A stretch of DNA of 41,324 nucleotides from Halorubrum sp. Hd13 (GCF_002252755.1 NZ_NHOY01000042.1:1-41324); one strand, 5' to 3'; counted from the stretch's first letter, positions 22,820 through 31,748 are shown. Made by a program: numbers and translations. Notes: generated by a model not told the origin, from the sequence alone.

Positions 22820-23875
22820 TCAGATCAGGCGCTCGGCGATCCGACCGGCGCCCTCGGCGGCGGCGGTCGCGGGGTCGTCGGGGGAGACGACCTCGACGTC
22901 GCGGTCGAGCTCGGCCGAGAGCCGCTTCTCGAACTCCTCGGCGAGCCCGGGGATGCAGGCCATGCCGCCGGTCGCCGCGACCGGCCGGCCCAGCGCGAGC
23001 TGGTACGGCTTCATGTGGTCGTTCGCGAGCTCCGGCAGGAACTCGTTGGCGACGACGTCGACCGCCTCGTCGATGTAGCGGTCGACCGGCTCCCGCACGC
23101 CGCGGTCGACGGTGAACTCGTGGCTCCCGCCGCCGGGCTGTTGGATCACGTCCGTGAACGGCTCGAAGTCGTACACGTCGGCGTGCTCCTCCTTGTACTC
23201 GCGGGCGGTCGTCCGGTCGATGTGGACGCGCCCCTGGCTCTCCTCCTCGACGGCGGCGACGATCCGGCGGTCGACCTCGTTGCCCGTTACCGAGCCGGTC
23301 GAGAACGGCGAGAGCTGCTCGCCGCGGCGGTAGGCGCACGCCTCCAACGTCGTCGACCCCATGTTAATCGAGACGAACACCTCGTCGATGGCGGCCAGGT
23401 CGTCGCCGTAGGCGGGGATCGCCCCGCACAGCGACTCCGGGTAGCTCCGCGTCTCGGCCTGCCCGATCCAGGAGCCCTCGATGACCGACTTGAGGTTCTC
23501 CACGCCCGCCTCGTTGTCGATGGTGGGGACCGCGTAGACGACCGCGCTGTCCTCGGGGACGTCGTGGGCGTCCACGAGGGCCTCGAAGAAGCGCTCGGCG
23601 TCGGCGACGCTCTCGTCGTCCTCCGGCAGCCCCGACCGGAGCATAAACCGCACCGTGTCGGGGTACTCGATCGCGGCCTCGTGGCCGAACAGGACCCGCT
23701 CATCGCCCGTGATGGCGTCCTCGTACGTCGCCAGACACGTCAGCGTCGAGTGTCGCTCGCGGCCCCCCCGTCCGTCGGGGAGGTCGAGCACCGTCCGCGT
23801 GCTGCCGAGTTTCACACCCACCGCTTCCGGGCCGTCTGTACTGTTGATCTCCGTGGATTCGTCGTCGTCGCTCAT
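22820..23875 (-). CDS. Actin/MreB-superfamily protein (salactin-like)
   Basis: A 351-residue protein with the layout of the actin/Hsp70 superfamily: a phosphate-1-like strand turn AVGVKLGSTRTV (18-29), a phosphate-2-like VSINMGSTTLEACAYR (168-183) and an adenosine motif ATGGMACIPG (301-310). The lengths between motifs and the size fit prokaryotic actins. It may belong with salactin, the haloarchaeal actin reported to show dynamic instability; I cannot align it here. Notably, the Asp normally found in both phosphate loops appears as Lys22 and Asn171. It is preceded, 2 nt upstream, by a FlaD/E-domain gene, so both form an operon. Confidence 0.75.
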   Translation of the reverse strand: MSDDDESTEINSTDGPEAVGVKLGSTRTVLDLPDGRGGRERHSTLTCLATYEDAITGDERVLFGHEAAIEYPDTVRFMLRSGLPEDDESVADAERFFEALVDAHDVPEDSAVVYAVPTIDNEAGVENLKSVIEGSWIGQAETRSYPESLCGAIPAYGDDLAAIDEVFVSINMGSTTLEACAYRRGEQLSPFSTGSVTGNEVDRRIVAAVEEESQGRVHIDRTTAREYKEEHADVYDFEPFTDVIQQPGGGSHEFTVDRGVREPVDRYIDEAVDVVANEFLPELANDHMKPYQLALGRPVAATGGMACIPGLAEEFEKRLSAELDRDVEVVSPDDPATAAAEGAGRIAERLI

Positions 23876-23877
23876 TG

Positions 23878-24375
23878 TTAATCACTCGCACACGAAGCGA
23901 TTCGGACGATGGAGACGAGACTGATCCGGTGGTCCGCGGGAGTGAACGGCCGATCGTGGCGGGGGGCGTCGAACCCCTCCAGTCGACGCGTCAGCGCGTC
24001 GACCGCGTCGGGGGCGACCCAGCCGAGTTCGGCGTAGTACGACAGCGCGTCGCGGGCTCGCAGGCGGCCGCCGACGTCGACGAGGTAGCCGAGCCACTCG
24101 CCGACCTCGCGTTCCGCGTCCGTCGAGGCCGGGACCGCCCGCAGGTACGGGCGGTCGCCGGCGTCGGCGGGTCGGTCCCCGCCGCCGGCCAGCCGCAGCC
24201 CTCGCTGGCGCTGGAGCAGCTCCGTGAACGCGGCCGAGCGGGCGGCCTGCTCCGCTCGGTTCCGGTTCGGCTGACGAAGCGACCGCTCCCGAGGCGCTCC
24301 GTCCGCGCCGTCCCGCGGTGCGTCCGCGATCCGGCGCAGCTCCCGTACGTCGTATCTCCGTGGATTCAGACTCAT
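23878..24375 (-). CDS. FlaD/E-domain protein (archaellum accessory-like)
   Basis: A 165-residue protein. Residues 1-75 are Arg/Ala/Gly-rich and low complexity. Residues ~78-140 match the conserved domain of archaellum accessory proteins FlaD/FlaE (ArlD/E): YLRAVPASTDAEREVGEWLG, then YLVDVGGRLRARDALSYYAELGWV and LTRRLEGFD. Usually this domain lies in the archaellum operon; here it is upstream of an actin-like gene with a 2-nt gap and no other archaellum gene. It may be an adaptor linking the filament to the motility or polar machinery. TATA-like ATATATG near 24420-24428. Confidence 0.75.
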   Translation of the reverse strand: MSLNPRRYDVRELRRIADAPRDGADGAPRERSLRQPNRNRAEQAARSAAFTELLQRQRGLRLAGGGDRPADAGDRPYLRAVPASTDAEREVGEWLGYLVDVGGRLRARDALSYYAELGWVAPDAVDALTRRLEGFDAPRHDRPFTPADHRISLVSIVRIASCASD

Positions 24376-24537
24376 GTTCCGTCCGTCGTTCGCGTCCGTA
24401 CGGTCACGGTTGCCGTCGGCATATATGATAGTTCCTCCGCAGTTATCAGCGGTGAGAAACTATTCGCCGGGCCGACGGCGCGGGACCGGGACCGCAGTCA
24501 CCTCAGCGCTTTCCCGTGCGGAGCCGCTACCCCGTAT

Positions 24538-24756
24538 GTGAAACGAAACGTCGGACGGATCGACGCGTTCGCACGGGTCGCCGGCGGCGCCGCGCTCGCG
24601 GTCATCGCCGTCCTCGTCGCGAGCGGCGAGGTGAGCGTTCCGGTGGGCTCCGCGGTCGGCCTCGGCCTCGCCGGCGCGGTGTTGATCGTCGAGGGCGCGA
24701 CGCGGCGGTGTCTGCTGTATCGGGCGCTCGGAATCGACCGCTGTCCGGTGGAGTGA
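24538..24756 (+). CDS. DUF2892 (YgaP-type) small membrane protein
   Basis: A 72-residue protein with two TM helices: KRNVGRIDAFARVAGGAALA at the start and a final CLLYRALGIDRCPVE. The NVGxxDRxxRxxxG beginning and the C(P/L)LYxxLGIxxC ending are the DUF2892/YgaP-TM pattern, often next to rhodanese or sulfur-handling genes, but none is adjacent. The GTG at 24538 is the only start that fits; an overlapping ATG three bases earlier reads directly into TGA. The two cysteines are conserved in the family. Confidence 0.75.
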   Translation: MKRNVGRIDAFARVAGGAALAVIAVLVASGEVSVPVGSAVGLGLAGAVLIVEGATRRCLLYRALGIDRCPVE

Positions 24757-24768
24757 CCCCGACGGGGA

Positions 24769-25200
24769 CTACCTGACCGTCTCCCGACCGGTCACGGTCT
24801 CCACCTCCAGTTCGTACAGCGAGAAGTCGACGCGCTCGACCGCTTCGTCGAACAGCCGAAACGGCGGAAACCACTCGTTGAGCGTCTCCTCGTCGACGTC
24901 CCCCTGCCACTCCCGGAGCGGGCCGCGGACCTGAACGCTCCACGACTCCGTCGCCGAGCCCTCGTAGCACACGAACGTGGCGGTCTCGGTCGTCTCGATG
25001 AACTTCCCCTTCTCGCTGTCGCCGTCGTGCTCGCTCACGCGGAGGAGGAACCGGTCGCCGTCGTAATGGTAGCTCAGCGGGACGGCGTACGAGTCGTCGG
25101 CGTCAGCGAGCCCGAGAACGCCGTGCTCGCCCGCTCGGAGGCGGTCGTCGACGTCGGACTCGGACATGCCGCTCGTGTACACGTACTCTGCGTGTTCCAT
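24769..25200 (-). CDS. Pyridoxamine 5'-phosphate oxidase family protein (FMN-binding split barrel)
   Basis: A 143-residue protein. The order of elements is that of small haloarchaeal PPOX-like proteins: an N-terminal helix (SESDVDDRLRAGEHGVLGLA), strands AYAVPLSYHYDGDRFLLRVS, GKFIETTETATFVCYEG, SWSVQVRGPLREW and a final strand/helix pair (FSLYELEVETVTGRE). These bind flavin and act as oxidoreductases or are uncharacterised; substrate is unknown. TATA (CCTATTTG, minus strand, ~25224-25230) lies 25-30 nt before the ATG. Confidence 0.85.
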   Translation of the reverse strand: MEHAEYVYTSGMSESDVDDRLRAGEHGVLGLADADDSYAVPLSYHYDGDRFLLRVSEHDGDSEKGKFIETTETATFVCYEGSATESWSVQVRGPLREWQGDVDEETLNEWFPPFRLFDEAVERVDFSLYELEVETVTGRETVR

Positions 25201-25329
25201 ACGTCCGACACGCGGCGGAGGGACAAATAGGCACCACTCCTGTCAATCGACCGTCAGCACCCCTTGCGCCGGCGCCGGCCGATTCGAACACGGCGCGTCG
25301 GGACCCCGAAAGCTCGCGCCCGGGGAGAC

Positions 25330-25833
25330 TCACTCGCCCTCGCTCCACGGGAGCGGCTCCGTACACCAGTGACAGAAGTCGAGCTCGGCGTCGGTCTCCT
25401 TCCCGCAGGCCGGGCACTCGACCCGCACGGCCTCGCCGCCCTCGCCGGTGAGTCCGGCGACCGGCGAGCCGGCGGCGCCCCCCTCGTCGTCCGCGCTCGC
25501 GGCGCGGCGTCGCACCGCCTCCGCGGTCGCGTTGACGCGCTTCCGCTCGGCGACGTCCGCCCGCCCGACGACGTAGGCGTCGATCGACGAGAGCACGGTG
25601 AGGAGGGCGACCGGGAGCGCGACCTCGGTCGGTAGCGCGGCGGCGGCCTCGACCGGCGACGCCGCCGGCCCGGCGGGGTCGACGTCGTAGAGCGCGAGCA
25701 GCGCGACGCCGCCGCCGACGACCGTGACGTGCCACAGCAGCGCCCGTCCCCAGCGGCGCAAGACGAGGTGACCGAGCCCCGGGAACGCCAGCGCGAGGAC
25801 CGCGGCGAGGACGGGACGCAACTGGTCTCGCAT
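25330..25833 (-). CDS. Membrane protein with C-terminal zinc ribbon
   Basis: A 167-residue protein with two hydrophobic stretches in the first half (VLAAVLALAFPGLGHLVL and LLWHVTVVGGGVALLALY, with a further ALPVALLTVLSSIDAYVVG helix). A charged linker and a C-terminal zinc ribbon follow: CPACGKETDAELDFCHWC, two CxxC pairs 12 residues apart. Similar haloarchaeal proteins exist (DUF7575-type, from memory). The start at 25833 is followed by the hydrophobic core; a further upstream ATG adds an unsupported tail. TATA (GTAAATAG, minus strand) ~20-25 nt before the ATG. Function unknown. Confidence 0.75.
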   Translation of the reverse strand: MRDQLRPVLAAVLALAFPGLGHLVLRRWGRALLWHVTVVGGGVALLALYDVDPAGPAASPVEAAAALPTEVALPVALLTVLSSIDAYVVGRADVAERKRVNATAEAVRRRAASADDEGGAAGSPVAGLTGEGGEAVRVECPACGKETDAELDFCHWCTEPLPWSEGE

Positions 25834-25934
25834 ACGACGCGGGTTTGGGTGGGGACTATTTACCGTCTGCGGTGTCGACGCTCCGCCCGCCGCGGATAAC
25901 AACCGTTAATCGACGCGCGGTCCTCCGGTCCGGC

Positions 25935-26918
25935 ATGAGCAGGCAGCGGGCGACCGCGTTCGTTCCCGGGCACGTCACCGCCTTCTTCAGCGCCCATCCG
26001 GCCGAGCGCCCCGCGGCGGCCGGGTCGCGCGGGGCCGGACTCGCCCTCACCGACGGCGTGACGGTCCGGGTGTCGGCGGCGGGGACCGAGACCGACGGGT
26101 CGGGGACCGCCGACCCAGCGGCCCACGGATCGCAGACCGCCGACCTCCCGACCGACGGCGACGCCGGATCCCGCGCGATCGACGGCGAGCCCGGAACGAT
26201 CGGCGCGGTCGAGGACGTGCTCGCGGAGCTGGGGGCCGCGGGCGGCGCGGGCGACGCCGACGGGGTCCCCGTCGACGTCGCGGTCGAGACCGACCTCCCG
26301 ATCGGCGCCGGCTTCGGCGTCTCCGGCGCGGCGGCGCTCGGCGCGGCGCTCGCGGCCAACGACGCCCTCGACCGCGGGCGCTCCGAGAACGAGCTGGTCC
26401 GGACCGCCCACGAGGCGGAGGTGAACCGAGGGACCGGCCTCGGGGACGTGGTCGCGCAGGCGCGCGGCGGCGTCCCGATCCGGGTGACGCCCGGCGCGCC
26501 GGGCGTCGGGAAGCTCGACGGGATCCCCGCGGTCGGCCGCGTGGAGTACGTCACCTTCGGCGAGCTGTCGACGGAGGCGGTCCTCGGCGGCGACACGACC
26601 GCCCTCTCCGCGGCCGGCGAGGCGGCGCTCGACCGCCTCCGCGCGGACCCGCGGCTCCCGACGCTGATGGCCGCGGCCCGCGACTTCGCCGGCGAGGCGG
26701 ACCTCCTCGTTCCCGAGGTCGCCGAGGCGATCGACGCGGTCGCCGAGGCGAACGGCGGTTCGGGCGGCGCGGCCGACGGCCCCGGGGCGGCCATGGCGAT
26801 GCTCGGGCGCACCGTCTTCGCGCTCGGCACCGGGCTCTCCGACGCGGGCTACGACCCCCGAGTCTGCCGAATCGACGCCGCGGGCGCGCGGCTCGCCGGG
26901 GACCGCAACCGTGAGTAA
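25935..26918 (+). CDS. Pantoate kinase (archaeal CoA biosynthesis)
   Basis: A 327-residue GHMP-family kinase. The N-terminus has AFVPGHVTAFF; the ATP-binding P-loop is DLPIGAGFGVSGAAALG (120-136), followed by NRGTGLGDVVAQARGGVPIR with a conserved Gly-rich loop. This is archaeal PoK, which phosphorylates pantoate to 4-phosphopantoate before phosphopantothenate synthetase. It is a little long because of an Asp/Gly/Thr insertion at ~50-90. The partner synthetase is not in the window. It shares a divergent promoter region with the zinc-ribbon gene. Confidence 0.88.
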   Translation: MSRQRATAFVPGHVTAFFSAHPAERPAAAGSRGAGLALTDGVTVRVSAAGTETDGSGTADPAAHGSQTADLPTDGDAGSRAIDGEPGTIGAVEDVLAELGAAGGAGDADGVPVDVAVETDLPIGAGFGVSGAAALGAALAANDALDRGRSENELVRTAHEAEVNRGTGLGDVVAQARGGVPIRVTPGAPGVGKLDGIPAVGRVEYVTFGELSTEAVLGGDTTALSAAGEAALDRLRADPRLPTLMAAARDFAGEADLLVPEVAEAIDAVAEANGGSGGAADGPGAAMAMLGRTVFALGTGLSDAGYDPRVCRIDAAGARLAGDRNRE

Positions 26919-26950
26919 GGACTTTGCCGCGTTCGGCCGGAGTGGCGGAC

Positions 26951-27192
26951 ATGGCTGAGTCGCTCCGCCCGTTCTTCGACGGGCTCTCGGCGCTCCCGCT
27001 GACGGTCCACACCGGCACCTCGTACCCGTACCGGCGGTCGTGGTTCGTCGTGTTCGCGCCGCCGAGCGGTTCCGAGGGCGATCACGTCGCACTGCTCGCG
27101 CTCGAGGACGAACCAACGTCTGGGACGGCTTCTGGACGTTTCGCCCGGAGCTCGTGACCCGACTGGAGCGGTACATCGCCGAGGAGCTCTGA
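26951..27192 (+). pseudogene. DICT-like domain protein, frameshifted
   Basis: The first 54 codons (MAESLRPFFDGLSALPLTVH, then WFVVFAPPSGSEGDHVALLALEDE) read in one frame. The natural continuation, [20 protein letters not shown], is in another. One missing base at about 27114 (a CC_ codon before AAC) would join them into an 80-residue protein ending at 27192. The combined sequence resembles the end of DICT sensory domains (FVVF, GFWTFxPELV). So this is either a decayed fragment or a sequencing error. As written, the first frame stops at 27157. Confidence 0.65.
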
Positions 27193-27277
27193 GGCGGGCG
27201 GGCCGCCCGATCCCGCGGCCGCCTCGGGCGACGCCGACGAACAAAGCTTTACCGCGTCGACCGCCTATCTCCGGCAA

Positions 27278-28672
27278 ATGGTACTCGACGACCTCGGTTC
27301 GTCCCTGCGGGGCAGCCTCGACAAGCTCCAGGGGAAGACCCGCCTCTCCGAGAGCGACGTCGAGGAGATCGTCAAGGAGATCCAGCGCTCGCTCCTCTCG
27401 GCCGACGTCGACGTCTCCCTCGTCATGGAGCTGTCGGACTCGATCAAGACCCGCGCGCTCGAAGAGGAGCCGCCGGGCGGCACCACGGCGAAGGACCACG
27501 TCCTCAAGATCGTCTACGAGGAGATGGTCGACCTCGTCGGGGACTCCACGGAGCTCCCCTTGGAGAACCAGACGATCCTCCTCGCCGGCCTCCAGGGGTC
27601 GGGGAAGACCACCTCCGCCGCGAAGATGGCGTGGTGGTTCTCGAAGAAGGGCCTCCGCCCCGCCGTCATCCAGACGGACACCTTCCGGCCGGGCGCGTAC
27701 GACCAGGCCAAACAGATGTGCGAGCGTGCGGAGGTCGACTTCTACGGGAACCCCGACAACGACGACCCCGTCGACATCGCGCGGACGGGCCTCGAAGAGA
27801 CGGAAGACGCCGACGTGCACATCGTCGACACCGCGGGCCGACACGCGCTCGAGGACGACCTCATCGCGGAGATCGAGGAGATCGAGCGCGCGGTCGACCC
27901 CGACCGCTCCCTCCTCGTCCTCGACGCCGCGATCGGGCAGGGCGCCAAGGAGCAGGCCCGCCAGTTCGAGGAGTCGATCGGGATCGAGGGCGTGATGATC
28001 ACCAAGCTCGACGGGACCGCGAAAGGCGGGGGGGCGCTCACGGCGGTCAACGAGACCGACTCCTCCATCGCCTTCCTCGGGACCGGCGAGACGGTCCAGG
28101 ACATCGAGCGGTTCGAGCCCTCCGGGTTCATCTCCCGGCTGCTCGGGATGGGCGACCTCAAACAGCTCTCCGAGCGCGTCGAGCGCGCCATGCAGGAGGC
28201 CCAGGAGGACGACGAGGACTGGGACCCCGAGGACATGCTGCAGGGGGAGTTCACCCTGAAAGACATGAAAAAGCAGATGGACGCGATGAACCGGATGGGG
28301 CCGCTCGACCAGGTGATGGACATGATCCCCGGCATGGGCGGCGGGATGATGGACCAGCTCCCGGACGACGCGATGGACGTCACCCAAGACCGGATGCGCA
28401 AGTTCGAGCGGATCATGGACTCGATGACCGAGGAGGAGCTGACGAACCCCCGCGTCGTCGGTCAGTCGCGCACGGAGCGGATCGCCCGCGGCTCCGGCAC
28501 CGACGAGGAGACGGTCCGGCAGCTTCTGGAACAGCACTCCATGATGGAACAGACGATCAGCCAGTTCCAGGGGATGGGCGAGGGCGACATGCAGCGCATG
28601 ATGAAGAAGATGGGCGGCGGCGACGGCGGCGGCCTCGGCGACATGATGGGCGGCGGCAAGGGCCCGTTCTGA
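27278..28672 (+). CDS. srp54: Signal recognition particle 54-kDa protein
   Basis: The 464-residue GTPase of SRP, which binds signal sequences via its M domain and SRP RNA and delivers ribosomes to FtsY at the membrane. N domain 1-95; G domain with P-loop GLQGSGKTT (104-112), [19 protein letters not shown] and [10 protein letters not shown]; then a Met-rich M domain (~300-464) with [10 protein letters not shown], the RNA-binding [20 protein letters not shown] segment and Gly/Met-rich tail. Single-gene unit with a TATA-like element (GCTTTACC, ~27245) about 30 nt upstream. Neighbouring FtsY gene is not seen. Confidence 0.97.
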   Translation: MVLDDLGSSLRGSLDKLQGKTRLSESDVEEIVKEIQRSLLSADVDVSLVMELSDSIKTRALEEEPPGGTTAKDHVLKIVYEEMVDLVGDSTELPLENQTILLAGLQGSGKTTSAAKMAWWFSKKGLRPAVIQTDTFRPGAYDQAKQMCERAEVDFYGNPDNDDPVDIARTGLEETEDADVHIVDTAGRHALEDDLIAEIEEIERAVDPDRSLLVLDAAIGQGAKEQARQFEESIGIEGVMITKLDGTAKGGGALTAVNETDSSIAFLGTGETVQDIERFEPSGFISRLLGMGDLKQLSERVERAMQEAQEDDEDWDPEDMLQGEFTLKDMKKQMDAMNRMGPLDQVMDMIPGMGGGMMDQLPDDAMDVTQDRMRKFERIMDSMTEEELTNPRVVGQSRTERIARGSGTDEETVRQLLEQHSMMEQTISQFQGMGEGDMQRMMKKMGGGDGGGLGDMMGGGKGPF

Positions 28673-28753
28673 TCGGCGTCTCGCGGCGACCGGACGCCCG
28701 CTTCGACCCTCGAGTGGCTTGACGGCCGACGCCGTCGCGCCACTGACACTTTT

Positions 28754-28766
28754 GAGAGCCGCTCTC
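28754..28766. promoter_or_regulatory. Small palindrome upstream of the membrane protein gene
   Basis: GAGAGC-C-GCTCTC lies 12 bp before the ATG at 28778, just after a TATA-like CACTTTT. Possible operator; short, so weak. Confidence 0.25.
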
Positions 28767-28777
28767 GAACTCCCCGT

Positions 28778-29653
28778 ATGGTCCCGGCCTCCGACGAACC
28801 GCCGACCGACGGTCCGGCCGGCGCCTCGCCGGACGACGGGCCGTCGGCCGCCGGCCCCGTCACCGACCGCTCGCCCCGTCCCGGCCCGCTCCTCGACCGG
28901 ACGCTCGCGCACGTCGAGCGGCTCCTCCCCCTCGCGCTCGTTCCGCTTCTCACAGCGCTCCTCAACGTCGAGGACCTGGCCGCCACGGCGGAGACCGACA
29001 CGGTGGTCTCCGTCAGCGCGTCGTTCCCCGTCTATCGATACGACCTCTGGAGCATCATCGACCCGCCCGGCGACGGCGGCGCGTCGACGTCGGTTCCCTT
29101 CGACTCGGTCGGGCCACTCGCGCTCGCCGTCCCGCTCCTCGGCGCGTACGTCGTCGTTTCGGGGGCGCTGAGCGCAGGGTACTTCGGGAGCATCGCCGAG
29201 GGGATCACGACCGGTCGATTCGACTTCGTCGCCAACGTCCGACGGTTCGCCGTCCGGCTGATCGCGCTGGAGGCGCTCGTCGTCGCCGCGATCCTCCTCG
29301 CCGTCGTGCCGTTGGCCGCGTTCCCGCCGCTGCTCGTGTTTGCCGTGGTCGCCCTCCTCGTCCTCTCGTACCTGTTCTTCCCGACGGTGTACGTCCTCGT
29401 GCTGGAGGACCGCGGGATCGAGTCCGCGATTCGGCGGGCGTACGGGCTCGTCACGCGACACCGGCCGCTGTGGTTCTTCCTCGCGCTCGCGGCAGCGACG
29501 GCGCTCTGTTCGGTCCCGCTGAGCGCCCTCGCTTATTCCGGTCCGGTACCCGCGGTCGTCGCGGCGGTGGTCGCGGCGCCGATCGCCCTCGCGTTCAACG
29601 TCGCGGCGGCCCTGAAGGTCGCCGCGATGGCGGACGTCGACGCGGTCCGCTGA
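28778..29653 (+). CDS. Polytopic membrane protein of unknown function
   Basis: A 291-residue protein. Residues 1-45 are hydrophilic and Pro/Asp-rich; five to six TM helices follow (e.g. LLPLALVPLLTALLNV, ALAVPLLGAYVVVSGALSAG, LIALEALVVAAILLAVVPLAA, PLLVFAVVALLVLSYLFFPTVY). A conserved-looking loop with DRGIESAIRRAYGLVTRHRP precedes the last helices, the pattern of haloarchaeal DUF7847-like/glycerophosphoryl-diesterase-associated membrane families. Assignment tentative. Confidence 0.65.
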   Translation: MVPASDEPPTDGPAGASPDDGPSAAGPVTDRSPRPGPLLDRTLAHVERLLPLALVPLLTALLNVEDLAATAETDTVVSVSASFPVYRYDLWSIIDPPGDGGASTSVPFDSVGPLALAVPLLGAYVVVSGALSAGYFGSIAEGITTGRFDFVANVRRFAVRLIALEALVVAAILLAVVPLAAFPPLLVFAVVALLVLSYLFFPTVYVLVLEDRGIESAIRRAYGLVTRHRPLWFFLALAAATALCSVPLSALAYSGPVPAVVAAVVAAPIALAFNVAAALKVAAMADVDAVR

Positions 29654-29706
29654 CTCGATGGGCGTCTTCACGACCCTTATACGTCCCGCTCGGCTACGAT
29701 CGATAG

Positions 29707-30939
29707 ATGGAACTCAGGCGGATCGGCGGCTACGACGCACTGATCCTCGTCTCGGTCATCTGGTTCCTCGGGAAGTTCGCTCGCTACCTCTTCCCGCCGC
29801 TCTTCGGTCCCCTCCAGTCGACGTACGGCCTCAGCAACGCCACGATCGGTGCCGCCTTCTCGGGGTTCATGATCGCGTACGCGCTGATGCAGTTCCCCAG
29901 CGGCGCGGTCGCCGACCGGATCGGTCCGGTCCCCGTGGTCGTCGGCGGCGCGTCGGTCGCGGGGGTCGGCGCCCTAGCGCTCGTCGTCGACTCGCCGTTC
30001 GCGGCGCTGGTCGCGGCGATGGCCGTCATCGGAGTCGGGACGGGCGTCCACAAGACGGTCGCCGTGCGCCTGCTCGCCCGCGTCTACCCGGCTCGAATGG
30101 GGCGGATGCTCGGCATCCACGACACGCTCGGCGCGCTGAGCGGGGTCGTCGCGCCCGCGGTCGTCGTGGCGTTCCTCTCGCCGCCGGCGGCGCTCGCGCT
30201 CGCGCTCGACCGGTTGCCCGGCGCCGACTGGCGCGCGCTCTTCCTCCTGACCGGGATCGCCTTCCTCGCGCTCGCGCTCGTCTCCGCCCTGCGACTCGGC
30301 GGGCGCTTCGCGAGGGAGCGCCCCGCGACCGACTCGGGAGACACCGAGTCGGTGGGTGCGCGCGAATACCTGCGTCAGTTCGGCGATCGACGCTTCTCGG
30401 CGTTCGTCTCGGTGACCGTCGGAGTCTCGTTCGCTCACAACGGCCTCGTCGCGTTCCTCCCGCTGTACCTCGCCGAGGAGGTCGGGCTCGCGACCTCGAC
30501 CGCGGGCCTGCTGTATTCGGTCCTCTTCGCGGTCGCGCTCGTCCAGCTCCTCAGCGGCGACCTCTCCGATCGGGTGGGCCGGTTCCCGGTGATGGTCGCG
30601 ACGAGCGGGCTGGCGGCGGCCGGGCTGGCGGCGCTCGTGGCGCTCCCTCCCCTCGACGTCGGCGTCGTCGCGGCCGCCGTCGCCGTCGCCGGTTTCGGCG
30701 TCGGATCACACGGGTTTCAGCCGGTCCGAAGCGCGTACCTGATGGAGCTGCTTCCGGAGCGGCTCGCCGGCGGCGGGCTCGGCGTCGTCCGGACGCTGCT
30801 GATGGGGGCCGGCGCGCTCGCGCCGGGGATCGTCGGCGTCGTCGCTGATACGGCCGGGTTTCGGCCCGCGTTCGGCCTGCTCGCGGCGGTCCTCGCGGTG
30901 TCCGCGGCCGGTACCGTCGCGCTGTGGGTCACCGGGTGA
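29707..30939 (+). CDS. MFS transporter
   Basis: A 410-residue major-facilitator carrier with 12 predicted TM helices. The loop 2-3 signature is present as GAVADRIGPVPVVV and repeated after helix 8 as GDLSDRVGRFPVMV. Two homologous halves are joined by a charged loop (RFARERPATDSGDTESVGAR). Substrate unknown. A TATA (CCTTATACG) lies ~23-29 nt before the ATG. It is 94 bp from the convergent TetR gene but has no copy of the TetR operator. Confidence 0.88.
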   Translation: MELRRIGGYDALILVSVIWFLGKFARYLFPPLFGPLQSTYGLSNATIGAAFSGFMIAYALMQFPSGAVADRIGPVPVVVGGASVAGVGALALVVDSPFAALVAAMAVIGVGTGVHKTVAVRLLARVYPARMGRMLGIHDTLGALSGVVAPAVVVAFLSPPAALALALDRLPGADWRALFLLTGIAFLALALVSALRLGGRFARERPATDSGDTESVGAREYLRQFGDRRFSAFVSVTVGVSFAHNGLVAFLPLYLAEEVGLATSTAGLLYSVLFAVALVQLLSGDLSDRVGRFPVMVATSGLAAAGLAALVALPPLDVGVVAAAVAVAGFGVGSHGFQPVRSAYLMELLPERLAGGGLGVVRTLLMGAGALAPGIVGVVADTAGFRPAFGLLAAVLAVSAAGTVALWVTG

Positions 30940-31032
30940 CCCGGCGAACGGCTGCCGGTTCGGCACCGGCGGGGCGCGGTCCGGCGACGGTTCGATCGAC
31001 ATCCCGGTCGCCGGCCCTCGGCGTCGCGTCCG

Positions 31033-31647
31033 TCAGTCGTCGGCGTACAGCGAGTCGAGGACGAACTGGTCGATCGCCTTCCGCGCCTCCGCCGGCGCGT
31101 CCTCGTGGCCGAGCGCCATGCGACGGCCGCGCGCGGCGTGGATGACGTCGGTGATGAGCTGGCCCATTCGTTCGGCGTCGACGGGCTCGAACTCCCCGGT
31201 CTCGATCCCGTCTTCGACGACCTCGATGATGCTCCCGCGGACGCGGTCGTAGTGCTCGTTGAAGATCTCGCGGTGGTCACCGTCGTTCTGCGCGTGGGTG
31301 TACAGCTCGTGGTACACCTTCATGCGCTCCCAGTGGGAGAACTCCTCGAACTCGGGCCCGAACAGGCACTGGTCGATCCGCGCGTCGAGCTCCGAGCGGG
31401 GGTCGTCGTCCGCGTCCACCTCGACGCTCCCCTCGTACTGGTCGATGACGTACTCGAGGAACGACGACAGCAGGTCGTACTTGCCGTCGAAGTGGTAGTG
31501 GATCACCTGCCGGGTGAGGTCCATCTCCTCGCCGATGTCGCGCATCCGGAGGTCCGTGTACCCGTGCTTGCTCAGCGCACGGAACGTGGCCTCCATGATC
31601 ACCTCCTCGGTGTCCTTGGAGGAGACGGTCTCGCGGGAGTCGCTCAT
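31033..31647 (-). CDS. TetR/AcrR-family transcriptional regulator
   Basis: A 204-residue regulator. The N-terminal helix-turn-helix is at ~14-60 (EVIMEATFRALSKHGYTDL, then MRDIGEEMDLTRQVIHYHFDGKYDL), the canonical TetR pattern. The remainder is the helical ligand-binding/dimerisation domain. The ATG at 31647 gives the family's usual N-terminus; an upstream ATG would add 36 residues that run through the intergenic region. A TATA (TTATGT, minus strand, 31671-31676) is 25 nt upstream. It lies divergently to the amidohydrolase gene and the palindrome between them, also present at 35670-35687, is its likely binding site. Confidence 0.88.
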   Translation of the reverse strand: MSDSRETVSSKDTEEVIMEATFRALSKHGYTDLRMRDIGEEMDLTRQVIHYHFDGKYDLLSSFLEYVIDQYEGSVEVDADDDPRSELDARIDQCLFGPEFEEFSHWERMKVYHELYTHAQNDGDHREIFNEHYDRVRGSIIEVVEDGIETGEFEPVDAERMGQLITDVIHAARGRRMALGHEDAPAEARKAIDQFVLDSLYADD

Positions 31648-31698
31648 ACGGCCCTCTCCGACGGTGAGACACATAAGCGATCCCACCGTCCGATTCGG

Positions 31699-31714
31699 TT
31701 TACCATACAGTAAA
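31699..31714. promoter_or_regulatory. TetR operator candidate O1
   Basis: TTTAC-CATACA-GTAAA is a perfect 5+5 bp inverted repeat with 6-bp spacer in the TetR/amidohydrolase divergent region. It lies right before the amidohydrolase TATA-like ATTTTTAA (31714-31721). The same core occurs again at 35670-35687. Confidence 0.7.
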
Positions 31715-31748
31715 TTTTTAACCTCATGGTCAAACGGTACAGTCGGAC

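Noticed and set aside
26849-29671. A 940-codon open frame antisense to srp54 and neighbours
   Set aside because: It covers several well-supported genes, has no family resemblance and an Arg/Glu/Asp composition produced by reading the opposite strand of GC-rich codons.
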